Source: Wurfbainia villosa (lineage: Eukaryota > Streptophyta > Magnoliopsida > Zingiberales > Zingiberaceae). Taken from it: a stretch of DNA of 64,000 nt. The notes beneath the pieces were generated by a model. It ran no database searches and was not told the origin of the DNA. It worked only from the letters and a program-made list of their open reading frames with translations. The DNA lies in assembly GCA_025175895.1 (NCBI GenBank), contig JAKLTH010000227.1:1-64000 (forward strand). The letters run 5' to 3'. A program made the translations under genes and the position numbers. Below are positions 25,701 through 38,066 of this stretch, piece by piece (positions within the stretch are counted from its first letter, which is position 1; every line of letters starts with the position of its first letter).

Positions 25701-27827
25701 TTTTGGCAGCTTAATGATAAAAGTTGTCCAATTACATTTGAATTTAAGACCTTGAATCTTGGATGTATGAAACAACAAGAAGTTGTACCAATCCCAACAA
25801 ACTACTTGAGGTCACCAAGGACATTATGAATGACAGTTTGTCTAATAATTATTCATGTTGTATAAAAAATGGCAACCATGTACACGAAGTTCCCACCAAT
25901 ACGGGGTCATGGGAAGGGTCTATTGTATACAGTCTTATCTTACTTTGCAAAAGGTTGTTTCCGTGACTCGAACCCGTAGCCTCCAGGTTACACAACAGCA
26001 ACTCATAATTATTTATGTTGTATGCATTCCAAAATTTGAAGTCTAACTGAAACACTTCATCCGATCAGTATAGTCAAACACTCGATATTTAATACACCAG
26101 CTAAGTAAGGAAGCTAAATGACAAAAATTGAAATTTAGTTACAATTAAAAAGGATGTGGAATTGTAAAAAATATAACCTGCAGTTTGATTTATCAATACT
26201 GTAAATGTTTCGCATATCTTCCTAGAGGATAAAATCTACACAGTTCTTATTGATTCAAACCATCGTAGGCCCAATAGCAACTCAATACTTCCAATACTTA
26301 ATTTGCTTAACTAGTCGCCAAAATTCTCCAACTAATTTGACCTGAAACCACAAGATGACAATAAATATCTTAGCCAAAGAATAGCTTAGGTAGCCTATTT
26401 AACCTCTTTAATACAAGATTTATTTCCTTGTTCATGTAGGAGAGCCCAGTAAATAATGGATGTTAAGAATGTAAATGTACGAGTTTCCTTTCCTAACAAC
26501 TCAAGCTTTTAATATAAGGGATCAATCATTGAACTTTAACATGTGCCAAAGAGATTCTGTGTTCACATTCTGGCTGTGTCAATACTAATTCCTTAGTTAA
26601 TTGAGTCAAACCACAGTTGGGCTTCAGCCAGTCCACCCCACATGCAATGAGGATTGCTAAGATATAAATATAAAATTTGGTGCCTTTATAAACAAAATGA
26701 GCTTTTGAAATGAATAATACAATTTTAGCAATAAAACTTTAGTAGCACCCAACTAGTCAAGTACGTTCCTTATATTCTTCAAATGTGTGGTACAAGATGA
26801 AATTGCAGCTTAAAAACTGGTTCTATCTTATGCATATCATCTACTCATTCTCTCTCTCGTTTATTCATTATTTTTTTCAGCATTTTGCCTCTAATTATCT
26901 GATCTTATCAATGCTGGCATGACACATTTTCTAGATATTCCTGTATGCAGGGCGCGTAGCAGGCACATTGTTAAAGTGTTAGCTAGTCAGTCTTCAGGCC
27001 ACTGAGATTATATTACTTTCCAAAGATAAATCCAATAGTCTTTGAGAGACATGAATTGAAAGGGTAGGCTCAAATATTTGGCAGCGAGTATCACAGTCAG
27101 TGACCAAAGAAAGATCCCATTATGATGCCCAACAGGATCCCTATCAAAGTCTATTAAAATGCTTGTGTTGGAGTTTTCCATTGGCGTGACATCCGCAAAT
27201 TGCACGATCCAGATGGTCTCAGGATCTCATTTGGCTGTCATGCTAATGAAGCTATGAATCATATTTCTCTTTACGCACCTCGGCAGAATAGAACTGTTTG
27301 ATTCACGGACCTAAAGCACTAGGTGAAAGTTTCTTCAAGATTTCCTAACACCTATCACAGTGTGCGCAGTATCAATCACTAGTTCCCCAAAACAAAAATC
27401 CGTTTCCTTCCAACGAAATGATGATCGAGAATCATCAAAACGTGAGAACGCATGTCATCCATTTGATGCAATTATGTCAACCAATGCCAATCCATCAGCT
27501 AAAAGATACCGATCATCACACTAAGCAACCAAATAAACGAAACTTCAAACCCTAACCAGCCACATCCACGAGCAACTATCTCAACGTAACCAGATTTTGC
27601 ACAGAGAAATCTCTAGGATTAAAGATCAATGAATGAAAATAATAATAATAAAAAGCGAGAGACGAGGTTTCCAGAGTACCAGAGGCGCTGCCGTTCTTGT
27701 GCCAGAAGGCGTACCACCACTCGGTGTCGCCGGTCTTCAGCTCCAAGTGCGGATTCGATTTCTCAGAGAGCTTGGACCGATCTCTGGGCTTGCGTTTGGG
27801 TTTCTTCCCTTTCTTCAGAGGAGCCAT
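22705..27827 (-). CDS. ALP1-like protein, domesticated PIF/Harbinger transposase
   Basis: Two exons, 27827-27680 and 23765-22705, join in phase (SASG/LAIPSDEDEA) to give 402 residues. The N-terminal tail is basic (PLKKGKKPKRKPRDRSK). A helix-turn-helix-like region (QVSVGAAFGVGQSTVSQVTW) precedes a DDE_Tnp_4 fold. Two acidic residues remain, Asp180 in GAIDATHI and Asp213 in VDHEFRF. Where Harbinger nucleases carry their catalytic Glu, this protein has Ala307 (HLAARALLQLK). Arabidopsis ALP1 is likewise a nuclease-dead Harbinger derivative, and it associates with Polycomb repressive complex 2. The family match is strong; a Polycomb role here is inference. The 3,914-bp intron holds two SINEs and a 58-bp duplication. 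No terminal inverted repeats or target duplication were seen around the gene, consistent with a host gene and not an active element. Confidence 0.88.
23958..24073. repeat. 58-bp tandem duplication in the ALP1-like intron
   Basis: Two copies starting GCATTGTTTTAGTCATATTT begin at 23958 and 24016 and differ at only a few positions. Confidence 0.75.
24500..24703 (-). mobile_element. Au-type SINE in the ALP1-like intron
   Basis: On the minus strand the body (24688-24515) opens near GGGAGCTTTAGCACATCGG, with GGTTCAAGTCGCG as B-box region and an Au-like tail ending near TTTTGTGCATCG. A perfect 15-bp duplication, TGCAGTGGTCCAATA, flanks it at 24500-24514 and 24689-24703. It is more diverged from the Au pattern than the copy at 13.9 kb. 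Confidence 0.85.
25845..26023 (-). mobile_element. Au-type SINE, second copy in the ALP1-like intron
   Basis: The minus-strand body (26004-25864) holds GGTTCGAGTCACGG, CAACCTTTTGC and GACTGTATACAATAGACCC, all Au-like blocks, then GTGGGAACTTCGTG and a short T tail. A 19-bp duplication, ATAATTATT(C/T)ATGTTGTAT, flanks it at 25845-25863 and 26005-26023, with one mismatch. The first part of the tRNA-like head looks shortened. Confidence 0.85.
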
Positions 27828-28172
27828 TGACTCTCTCTGGGAGGAGAGGCGCCACTCCCAGCACAGTCCCCCTCTTTCTTCCTCCCCTCTCGGTCGAGCT
27901 ACCGATAGTACGAGGCTGCTAATAAATAGCGGGTCACATAATTGTGAGCCGGCCCATCACAGAGTAAACTTGGCCCATCAAAATTTGCTAAATCTACTAG
28001 TTACGATTATATACACGACTATATTCTTAATAAATAACAAAAACAAATATAAATTGAATTATTAAAGCTAATAAGCTACCGTAGTACAAAGATATTAGTG
28101 AAGTTGAATAATAAAGGATGCATTTTGATGAGAGTTTTTTTTCCGTTCACATGCCTATTGATCTCGTAGAAT

Positions 28173-28808
28173 AGCAATTTACCATGTGGCACACTTTAAA
28201 TTTGAAATTGTTCAAATATAATTTCATAATTTCATATTTATTGAAGAGTGTATTTTATTTTCTTTTTTATCCCTCTCGTTAAATATAAATATTAAACTGA
28301 CAAAAAAAAAATAGTATTGAAAATTTAAATTTCAGATCCACTATGTTCCTGGGAATATAATTTCCAACACTATCTTTTTTTTACCAATTGATATTATACA
28401 TGGTGCTAGGAATTTGAATCTGAGCATCATTGTGTTCTTGAAAATATAATTTTCAGCACTGCTGTGTTCCTGAGAATATAATTCTTAACATCATATTTTT
28501 CTTGGACGGCTTGATATTATATGTGGTGTTGGAAATTTAAATCTCATGATCACTGTGTTCTTTGAAATTTAATTCTCAACACCACCTTATTTTAATGAGC
28601 TTGATATTTTATATGGTGTTGAGAATTCAAATCTCAGAATCACTGTATTTCTAAAAATATAATTCTCAACACTACATTTTTTTCGATTAGTTTGATATTC
28701 ACGTTTGACGGGAGGGGTGAAAAGAAATGAGATGTATTCTTTGATAAATATGAAATTATGAGACTGTATTTGCACAATTCTAAATTTAAAATGCACCATT
28801 TGATAAAA
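28173..28808. mobile_element. AT-rich element with long terminal inverted repeats and internal tandem repeats
   Basis: Arms at about 28173-28262 and 28721-28808 are inverted copies; both share TCATAATTTCATATTTAT and a TTTAAATTT word. Between them are about four diverged units of 90-120 bp containing TTGATATTATA, GGTGTTG and AATATAATTCTCAACAC words. No transposase is encoded. It resembles a MITE or a nonautonomous Mutator-like element. Exact ends and target duplication could not be fixed. Confidence 0.6.
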
Positions 28809-29195
28809 TTATCGTAGCTTTATGTTCCATAATAGAAAGATCTTATGATTAGTACGATAGTAAAATTGTACCGATGAATAAGAATCAATCTTTTAGAAAT
28901 ACAAATTTTTCAGAATATTTATTTTTTTACCGTGTTAATATAGAATTGGATAATATATTTTCTATAATTTATTTTTTCGTATTAGCGGTAGAATTGACGA
29001 CAAGGACGTTAAAGGCGAGTGATTCGTCTTCTGCGTTAATCAATTTGTATAGCTTCCAATTTGACTTCCCAACCGCAAAGTTATAAATAGAATTAAAATA
29101 AAAAGAAAACAAAAAATATACGCTTGTATGGCTGGCGAATTTGTTTGGTGAATTTATAGGCGAGGAAATTCACTGCATTTACAAAAGTACTTTCG

Positions 29196-29533
29196 GTGAT
29201 CTATCAAACAGCGCTTTTGAAATTTAAAATTATCTAAAAAACGTCTCATATTTTTATATTTATCAAATAACGTACTTAATTTTTTTTTATTGAAATAATA
29301 CATTTAATTTTATATTGAGATTCAAATCACAAAGATATGGTGTTGAATTTGAAGACTGTATGATTGGCTTTATTGCATAAATTCAAATTTCTACCACTAT
29401 TAGATTTGAATTTTCAGACCACGTCAAAATTAAATGTTATTACGAAGATTAAGTCTTATTGATAAATCTAAAATTATGGGATATTTTTTGGACAATTACA
29501 AACTTCAAAAATACTGTTTGATAAATTGGCGAA
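29196..29533. mobile_element. Second AT-rich element with related terminal inverted repeats
   Basis: Arms at about 29196-29280 and 29450-29533 are inverted copies beginning CTATCAAACAG and, on the other strand, TTATCAAACAG, each running on for about 80 bp to ATTTATCAAATAA or ATTTATCAATAAG. The arms also resemble those of the element at 28.2-28.8 kb, so the two seem to be one family. The centre is short and noncoding. Confidence 0.6.
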
Positions 29534-30618
29534 GTCCTTTCATGTAATAAAATGAGATGAAGTTTAATTAATTAGTTGTATATTAAATTTGTGTACTTCA
29601 CAGCCGGTGTCAAATATATCGGCATTAACTATTTATATCCCTAGGTCTCCATGTGCATCGCATCTTGTTTACCATAATTAAATATGCTAAAATAAATAAA
29701 TAAAATATTATTTATGAATTGTTATGGTCGTCGTCCACTTTCTTAGCTCTGCACCCGTTGAAACTTTTATATATATATATATATAACTCGAGTCCCATTC
29801 ACAGAATAATTAAGCAAAAAGCAAGTATTTTATCCTGTCTAATTAGTCGACATGGGAAATAATTAATTGCTTAAACAAAACAGATTTACTTAAAATGTGA
29901 AAAAAGTACCTTTCTGAAAGTTAAAAGGCCGAAATTAAGAATTGAGTTTTTGTTTTTTTTTTATTCCATTTGTTTGGCTGCCATTCCCATTAGTTAATTC
30001 CAGTCGAGACGACAATCAATTGATAAAATGATGATATCATATTTATTTTGTGGATTGCACGTTTATTTATTTATTTATTTTTATAATACAGATTTTTTTA
30101 TTTGATTTTTTTAGGATGAATAGTTCCACTTTATCACAACTCAGTGATAACTATCACAATAATAATAAAAGTGATTTTAAATGATAATTTTTTTTTTTAT
30201 AAATTTGAATAATTTTTAAGAATATTTTAATATAATAATATTCTAACAGAAGTAATTTTAATTTACTTCCGAAATTTTGACTCGTGTTTGACAATTGCAG
30301 TATTTTTCTTTAAATAAATAGAATGAGGATCCTTTTGATATTTTTCTAAAATGAGGTGGTTGTCCTTGTAAAATAGCGCGGAAGGAAACTACAGAGGAGG
30401 GAGGGCGAATTCATGGAATAAAAGAGGCGTTGGAGTCGCGGATTCGTATTGGGAATTGACGGAAGAATCAAGGGTTCGTGAAGAGACAGAGAAAGGGAGA
30501 GAGGGAGGTCTTCGTCATCGCTCAATTTTATTCCTCCCTTCCTCTTCTAGCTATTTGGTATCTTCGTTTTTCATCATCTCAAAGAAGTGATATTTTACTT
30601 GTGAAGATTAATTTTCTT

Positions 30619-30649
<31 letters not shown>

Positions 30650-31012
30650 TTTTTTTTCTCGGGTTTTGGTGATATATCCTTGAGGATTTTGTTTGCAATA
30701 CGGCTGTGTCCACGTCGATTGTTGATCCTTGCTTTTGCACAGACATACGTAGCTGTTCAGTCTTTATTTCTTTCTTTGTTTTTTGTTAGTTCTTCGAGGT
30801 TGCCTTTTCCCCGTGTACTCATCTTCGACCGATTACTCATCGCTGAGAGGAGAGATAGAAGTTTAGTGCAGAAGGAATCGGATATCTTGTATCAAAGAGC
30901 CAAAAAGGGCGTGTTTTTAATCTGGGAATCAACGGATCCGCCAACGCTGTTCGTTTGGTTCAACTGCCTCGCTGTCATGGAGTGCATATTGGAAGTGATC
31001 AGGACCCTCCCG
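29534..31012. other. Intergenic DNA and PP2C promoter/leader
   Basis: AT-rich DNA with an AT microsatellite near 29770. A (TTC)n run at about 30614-30648 lies in what is probably the 5' leader of the phosphatase gene; pyrimidine-rich repeats are common in plant leaders. An in-frame open stretch runs from an upstream ATG at 30680 to the chosen start. Confidence 0.5.
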
Positions 31013-33483
31013 ATGGGGTCCTGCCTGTCGTCTGACGGATGGAGTGGTGGCCCCAACCCGTCGTCCCCGGCGTCGCCTGCTTCTGGGGTCAGGCGGCAAG
31101 GCGGCTACTTAAGGAGGCGACGGCTGTCGCCGGAGGAGGAGGAGCTGGACGGAATCTGGGAGCGGATGTGTCGTAATGGCGCCACCAGCGTCGCGTCGCT
31201 CTTCACCCAGCAGGGAAAGAAGGGGACCAACCAGGACGCCATGATCGTCTGGGAGGTGATTTATTTTGTGGCCATCATTGGAATTGAGCATTTTGCATCC
31301 CGTCGAATGCCTTGCCAACTATTTTTGTCACATCAAAATACGACAGAATACCACTCTTAATGCCATGTTAAGGTCGTCGTGTAAGATCTGTCATGCCAGG
31401 TCTTTTGTTGAGGAAATTAAACCCATATGCTAAAGATACAGACTACCGACACTAATTCAGCTTCCATGAGCTTTATGTTTCTTATTTAGACATGTTAAGC
31501 TTGTTTTTTCATTTATGTATTTTTGATCAAGTGTTAAGTTGTTTTCAGTGAGATTTATCTTTCTCAGGCAGGTTCAAACAATTTTTTGGTTAACTGAATA
31601 TATATATGTGGTTACAATTAACTGAGCACATTTCATATTGTATTAGGTAGTCAAGTTTTAACACATCATTTGGAAGTAATTTTGGACCTCGCGTTCCTTT
31701 TTTCCATTCTAGTATATTTTTTTGTTGAACCAATCCAACATTGTTTTCCTTCCTGAACTTGATTATGGAAGATTTTTTTGTTTGCTTAGTTAGATTACCT
31801 TATACAACCATAATAACTTGATCTTTAATATGCAGAATTTTGGTGATAGGAGCGATACAATCTTTTGTGGAGTTTTTGATGGTCATGGTCCAAATGGCCA
31901 CATGGTGGCAAAGAAAGTAAGAGACATCCTTCCTTTGAATCTATGTGCCAATTTGCAGCTAAATACAGGGAATCATGATTTGAAAGAAAACCATATTAAT
32001 ATCATGAATTCGGAGGTAATTCCCTCAACAATTCCCCAAGAAGATCCCAGACCTTCTAATGGCTTTGAAGAAAAAGACAGGCATTCAAAATTCTTTAAAG
32101 CATTGAAAGTTTCATTCCGAAAGACTTTTCGAATAGTGGATAAAGAACTGAAACAGCATCCGGAAATTGATTGCTTTCTTAGTGGGACAACAGCAGTCAC
32201 TCTGGTCAAGCAGGTTAATAACTCCATATTTTATCTTCATCTGATAAAGCTGCAGTTAGTAATCATGTGTCTTCTGTAGGGTGAAGATCTTGTCATTGGA
32301 AATGTTGGAGACTCAAGAGCAGTTTTGGGTACTAGAGATGAAAACAACTGTTTGATTGCAGTCCAGCTGACTACGGATCTCAAACCAAGTCTTCCCAGTA
32401 AGTTTTTTTGTCTTTTTTTTTCCCCCTTAGTTTTAAATCTTATGCTTATTCATACATCCTGTCGTGTCTATCCTTGTAATCCATTTTTGACATACTTTCA
32501 TTCTTAACTGACTTTTCAATGTACTAGTAATTGATGTTCCCATGTTGTTAAAATTCCTTGGCATATCTATACTCGAAAGTCTATTCTCATTTGAGAATGA
32601 ATCTATGTTCTCAAAAACACCATTTTAACTTCAGCATGTTTTTACGAGACGAAACATAATCATTTCATCTCTTAATGAATCTTTGGTGGAGTTTCATTGG
32701 ATAATCATTAGATTGATAAACAAGATGTAAGATGGGGCGTGCTTTGCATGTAATCTATGGTGCCAATGGTCTTCTTTCTTAGCACTTCTAATTAGCTTTG
32801 CTGATTCAAGCAACCACTCGAGTTTAATTTCTTCAAAATATCATTCTTTTCTTTTAAGGGGAAGCCGAAAGAATTAGGCGTCATAGGGGCCGTGTCTTTG
32901 CCTTGAAGAATGAACCAGAAGTGGCTCGGGTATGGTTGCCTAATATGGACTCCCCAGGCTTGGCCATGGCACGGGCTTTTGGAGATTTTTGTTTGAAGGA
33001 TTTTGGTTTAATTTCTGTTCCTGAAGTTTCATACAGACGTGTTACAGCAAAAGACGAGTTTATTGTCTTGGCAACTGATGGGGTGAGATTTAATTCCATT
33101 CTCTTAATATACTTAGTGGCTTACAGAAATTCATAAGCTCAGTGAATGTTTTCTGATCTATAGTAAATAACATCAATGTGCTAAATGAAATATATCCTTA
33201 AGATCTCCCGGAATTTTGTCAGGTCTGGGATGTTTTATCAAACAAAGATGTGGTAAGCATCATCGCCTCTGCTCCAACAAGGTCCTCTTCTGCTCGTTCT
33301 CTTGTTGAATCAGCTGCTCGAGCCTGGAAGTTCAAATATCCAACGTCAAAGACTGATGACTGTGCTGTGGTTTGCCTATTCCTTAATTTAGATAAATCAA
33401 ACTCCACTGCCTACAGCAAAGATGATCAACTCAATAGCATCGAGGTTGTCAGTTTTTATCAGAGCAACGGCAAGCATGCCTAG
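31013..33483 (+). CDS. Protein phosphatase 2C, probable clade E, N-acylated
   Basis: Mg/Mn-dependent Ser/Thr phosphatase. Five exons (31013-31255, 31836-32213, 32280-32397, 32859-33082, 33223-33483) join in frame to 407 residues, with GT-AG borders throughout. PP2C motifs in order: GTNQD (71-75), FDGHG with Asp96 (95-99), GDSRAVLG (217-224), ATDGVWD across the last junction (Asp320) and TDDCAVV (Asp366/367). The metal ligands are present. The start was chosen because MGSC offers Gly2 for myristoylation and Cys4 for palmitoylation, typical of clade E and suggesting membrane attachment. Upstream in-frame ATGs (30680, 30976) would hide this motif and are less likely. A Ser/Pro/Arg-rich linker precedes the catalytic core. 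Confidence 0.92.
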
Positions 33484-34879
33484 GTTTCCATTCATACCAG
33501 CAATCTCTCCTGCAATGCCAACCTATTAATTGCTATGCTGATCTTGGTGTGCTCCAGAGCGTGCCCCCAGGGAATGCCTACTAATGTTGCCAAAGTTTGT
33601 TGCGTGAGTATAAGCTGCCACAACAAGAAGAACATCCACCATTAGTTTCCCCATCAAATCAAGATGTCAGCAATTGAAACTTCTAGTGTTCATGAGAAGA
33701 GCAGCCCGACTATATTAGAATGTCAAGGTGTTGTCTCTCCGTGATTTGTAAATGTCAATCGTATGCCATCGTCATTTCATTGTCATGTTTTCTACATTTT
33801 TGTCTTATAACGTGAGAAACTACTTTGTCTATATATATCTTTGTTCATCGCTTTGATTCGTAAAAGTGACAAGATTGTTTTGTGTCATGAATAGCCATTT
33901 CTGATGATCGATTGAATGATTCAAGTGTCTCTGATATGAAACTTCTCTGCGTGGCAGATGAAGCAGCAAGCTCGCTCTGAGAGAGAGAGAGAGAGAGAGA
34001 GGTTGGATGAGGTTGCCAGCTTGTATGTGGATCGAGGATCAACCTTATCGTCATGGCATGGATTCTGTGATATGAATGCAATATGTTCTTTGTCCCCTTT
34101 TTTGTCTAGTTCACCAAATCGTTGCAAGATGTCCAAATTGATATGGCAGATGTTTAGACGGATACAAATACTACACTTGCTTGTTTTATGGTAAGTTTGT
34201 TAGATTTGAATGTTTTCTGATCAAAAGTTGAAAGTTCAGTCTTGTAATGAAAACTTAGTAATTCTCGTTTCAAATAGAAAATCCAATGTACAATGAAGAT
34301 CCTTCTACATAATAAAAGAACACAGAATCAATCACACGAGACAGCAAGCTTCTAAATTCTGTACAAGTGAAGAGGAACTTGTGTTCCTAATATATTTTAG
34401 ATAACATTTTTAGCTTAAAGCACTGTTTATGAACTGTTTCCAGTAGATTTCTCTTTATTTTCTTATTTTCTTGTTCAAGTGCGACTCAAATACTTAATTT
34501 TCATGAGTAGGCGCCCGACCCAATTTACTCATATCAAATTGATTTAGTCAGCTCAGTCGTCATGTAAGACAATCCAATCAGCAACAAAGTCGGGTGATCG
34601 ATTCGATCAAGCAATGTCACTTGGGCTCATTTGGGTGCACCCTATTGGATCGTTTTGGTCGGACCGATTACAGGAAGATCCATGAAGAAGGAACGAAGGA
34701 ATTAATCAAGTTTACATTTAAAGGACCTAAATCCACGATCATTAAAGTAGCTAATGAATTACAAACCAGATTAATAATTTGTTCGAGGGAATGAAAATCA
34801 AACATATTTCGATCGACACAAAACGATAATGAATTGATAAGACGGCGACGGGACTTCATCGCTTATTATTCTTGCCCGT
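33484..34879. other. 3' flanks of the converging PP2C and LRR kinase genes
   Basis: This is the 3' UTR side of both genes. A (GA)n run lies near 33980-34000. No further gene is supported. Confidence 0.5.
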
Positions 34880-37800
34880 TCAAAACCCCTTCATTCTCTC
34901 CGCCACCGGCGTCCTGATCACCTGCAATACCTGCACCACATCCGCCATCGTCGGCCTACTCGACGGGATATGCGATGCGCACACCAGCCCTAGCTTGAGC
35001 GCCGGCACCACCTCCTCCTCCGGGAACTCGCCCATGCTCGGGTCCACCCACTCCGCCGCCCCGCTTCCCTGTTCCAGCGCCGCCCTCACTTGGTCCACTA
35101 GCACCGCCATCTCCTCCCCCCGGTACTCCACCGGCCGCCTCGCCGTCACCACCTCCAGCATCACCACGCCGAAGCTGTACACGTCGCACTTCTCGTTCAC
35201 CCTCGCGCTCTGGCTCGCCAGCTCCGGAGCCATGTAGCCCCCGCAGCCCTGCAACCTCGCCCTGTTCACGAACTTCTCGGACTTGGTCACCAGCTTCGCG
35301 AGCCCGAAGTCCGACAAGACGGGGTTGCGGTTGACGTCGAGGAGGATGTTGGTGGACTTGAGGTTGTAGTGCACGAGCGGCGGCCGGAAAGCGTGGTGCA
35401 GGTGGGCGAGGCCTTCGGCGGTGCCCATCACGATGTTGAAGCGGTCGTGCCATGACAACGCCGGCGAGGACGCCAGTCGAGGATCGTGAAGCATGGAGTG
35501 TAAGCTTCCGTAGGGGATGTAGTCGGTGATCAGTAATTGCAACTGTGGCGTCCAGTAGTATCCACGGAGTGGCATCAGCTTTGGGTGGCGCGCCTTGGCC
35601 AGCGCCCGGACTTCGCGGTCGAAGTCGTCGTGGTAATTGACCAAGTTCTCTGCTATCAGCTTCTTCACGGCTACGGCGCGGCCGTCTCCGTCGCGGCCTA
35701 TGGGGGCTCGGTACACGGTGCCGAACACTCCCCTGCCTACTTCGGTGGCCTTGGCGAGCAGAGCGTCGGCGCTTCCGACCAAGTCATCGCATCTACGATC
35801 TGTCCTCGCGCCGAACAATACAATCTTCCCCACGGCCGGCGTTGCCACCGCCGAGTCGATCGAGCTCGAGAATTTGCTATCCTGCGCAGCCTCCGTCCGT
35901 ACGATCCGCCTTCGCGCAGACACGTTGAACAGAGTGACGACCACGACCCCCACCATGATTACGAGCGCGGCGGAGATGGCCACCATCGACGACACGCTAA
36001 GAAACTTCCGGTGCCGGATCGCAGCCGACGACGGTTCCGCGGCGGCGCCGACGGTGACCATGCCGCTGCTGCGGGGATAGGAGTCCGGGTCGAGGACGAG
36101 CGGCTTGGGGACGTTCATCTTGCAGGGCTCCTTCACGAGTGGAGTACAGAGGCCGAGGTTGCCCTGTAATGCGCTCGGACCCAGGGAAGGAAAGATTCCG
36201 CCCTCTGGTAGCCGCCCAGTGAGGCGGTTGTGGGAGATGTTAACTGCCAGAAGGCTCTCAACATCTCCGAGCTGCTGCGGGATCTCGCCGCTCAAGTTGT
36301 TGAACTCCAGGTTGAGGAATTCGAGCTTCTTGAGGCGCGACATGGACGCCGGGATCGACCCGCTCAAGCTGTTGTGTGACATTCCCCTGCAAACAATTCA
36401 TCAGCGAATTAAATGGACAACACCGCCTCAAATTTAAATCGAGGAATTGATTGAATTATATCAATTACAAGAAGTAGAGTGACGAGCAGTTGCCGATCTC
36501 GTCGGGTATCCTGCCGGTGAGGGAATTCCAGTCGAGCTCCAGCACAGAGAGGCTACCGAAATCGCACAGGTCCCGTGGTATCGTACCGTACAACCGGCAG
36601 CTCCGGAGATCCAACACGGCAAGGTAGCGAAAGCGACTAAACTCGGACGGCATCGGCGCCTGGAATTCGTTCGACGAAAAGTTTAAGTACCTCAAACTCG
36701 ACAATGTTGCCATCTCCGGCGGGATCGCACCCGTCAGCCGATTTGACGACAAGTCCAACCAGCGCAGGGTTTCCGACATCCTCGTCGACGGCGGCGGCAC
36801 CGCGCCAGAAAGCTCGTTCGATGCCAAGTCGAGCACCTCGAGGCCCAAATTGAACACGCCGTGCGGAATGCTGCCGTTGAGCTTGTTCTCCTTCAACCGT
36901 AGCTGGCTCAGCCCCGAGCATTCCGCCACGGCGTCTGTAATCTGTCCGGTGAGCATGTTGTTATCTAGGTTAAGATAGTTCAAGCTCTTCAAACCTCTGA
37001 GGGACTCAGGTAAGGGGCCGGTGAGTTGGTTATTGGACAGATCCAAATGCTGGAGAGCGGAGAGGTTTCCGATCCACGCCGGAAAATCTCCAGATATTTT
37101 GTTGTCCGACAAGGCTAGGAATGTGAGAGAGGTCATAGATTGGAAGGTATCCGGTAGGTTTCCGTGGAGGGAGTTGAAGCTAAAGTCCAATGTCTCCAAA
37201 TGCGAGCAGAGCCGGAGCCCGACCGGCACGGTACCCTCGAACTGATTGTGAGTTAGCCGGAGGATCTTGAGGTTGCGTTGGTCGGATATTCCATCGGGGA
37301 TGGGCCCGGAAAAGGAGTTTCGCGATAGGTCGAGCGCTCGCAGACGAGTGGCTTGCTGGAGGCCGCTCAGCTCCCCGGATAGCCCGTTGCCAGAGAGGTT
37401 AAGGTGGAGGAGGAAAGGACACTGCGATAGCGGCGGTAACACGCCCTCGAGGCGGTTGTCGGCGAGGGAGAGGAACCGGAGGGAGGAAGGGAAGGAAGGA
37501 AGAGGTCCAGAGAGGGAGTTGGATGAGAGATCAATGGAAAGGACGGAAGAGAGAAGGGCGAGATCATCAGGGAGGCGGCCGGAAAAGGCGTTGCGGCTGA
37601 GGTCGAGAGAGCGGAGCGAGGGGAGGAGGGAGAGACCGGAGGGGATGGGGCCGGAGAGGTTGTTTCCCGCGAGGGAGAGGGAGGAGAGGGAGAGAAGGCG
37701 GTCGAGGCCGCGGGGAAGGGAGCCGGAGAGGGAAAGGTCGGACAGGGACAGACCCACCACGCGTGAAGCGGCGGCGTCGCAGGTCACGTAGCGCCAGTGA

Positions 37801-38066
37801 CAGGGGGAAGCGTCGGCCTCATTCCACGAAGCGAGCGCGCCGGCGGGGTCGTCCAGTGCATACTTGAAGACGATGAGGCCGAGTACCTCGTCGTCGAGCG
37901 GCGCCAGGGCGGTGCCCCTGGCTGAGGACGATAAGAGCAGTAGTAGTGGAATTAAAAAAACTCGTCGGAGGAGAAGGACGGCATCGTCTGGAAGCCTCAT
38001 TCTTGACTCTACCGCCTCTGCTCCTGCTTCTCCTCCTCCTCCTCCTGCTGCTGCAACAGCACGCAT
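34880..38066 (-). CDS. LRR receptor-like kinase, probably catalytically inactive (At3g28040 type)
   Basis: Two exons, 38066-36469 and 36386-34880, join in frame (SLYFL/GMSHNSL). Starting at MRLPDDAVLLL (ATG at 38000) gives 1,012 residues with an immediate signal peptide; the upstream Met at 38066 adds a Gly/Ala-rich tail and is less likely. Order: signal peptide, LRR N-terminal cap (ASWNEADASPCHW), about twenty leucine-rich repeats, a transmembrane segment (VAISAALVIMVGVVVVTLF) and a kinase domain with VGRGVFGTVYRA, AVKKL, SDFGLAKL and APEL. The HRD motif reads HYN (VHYNLKSTNILLD), so the catalytic Asp is missing. Related plant receptors carry the same kind of change and are called probably inactive; they are thought to signal through partners. 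Third-position GC is very high compared with SAD2. Confidence 0.92.

Noticed and set aside
35537..37791. Several plus-strand ORFs of 110-210 residues
   Set aside because: These come from GC-rich codons of the LRR kinase read backwards; they have Arg/Ala/Pro-rich composition and no domain.
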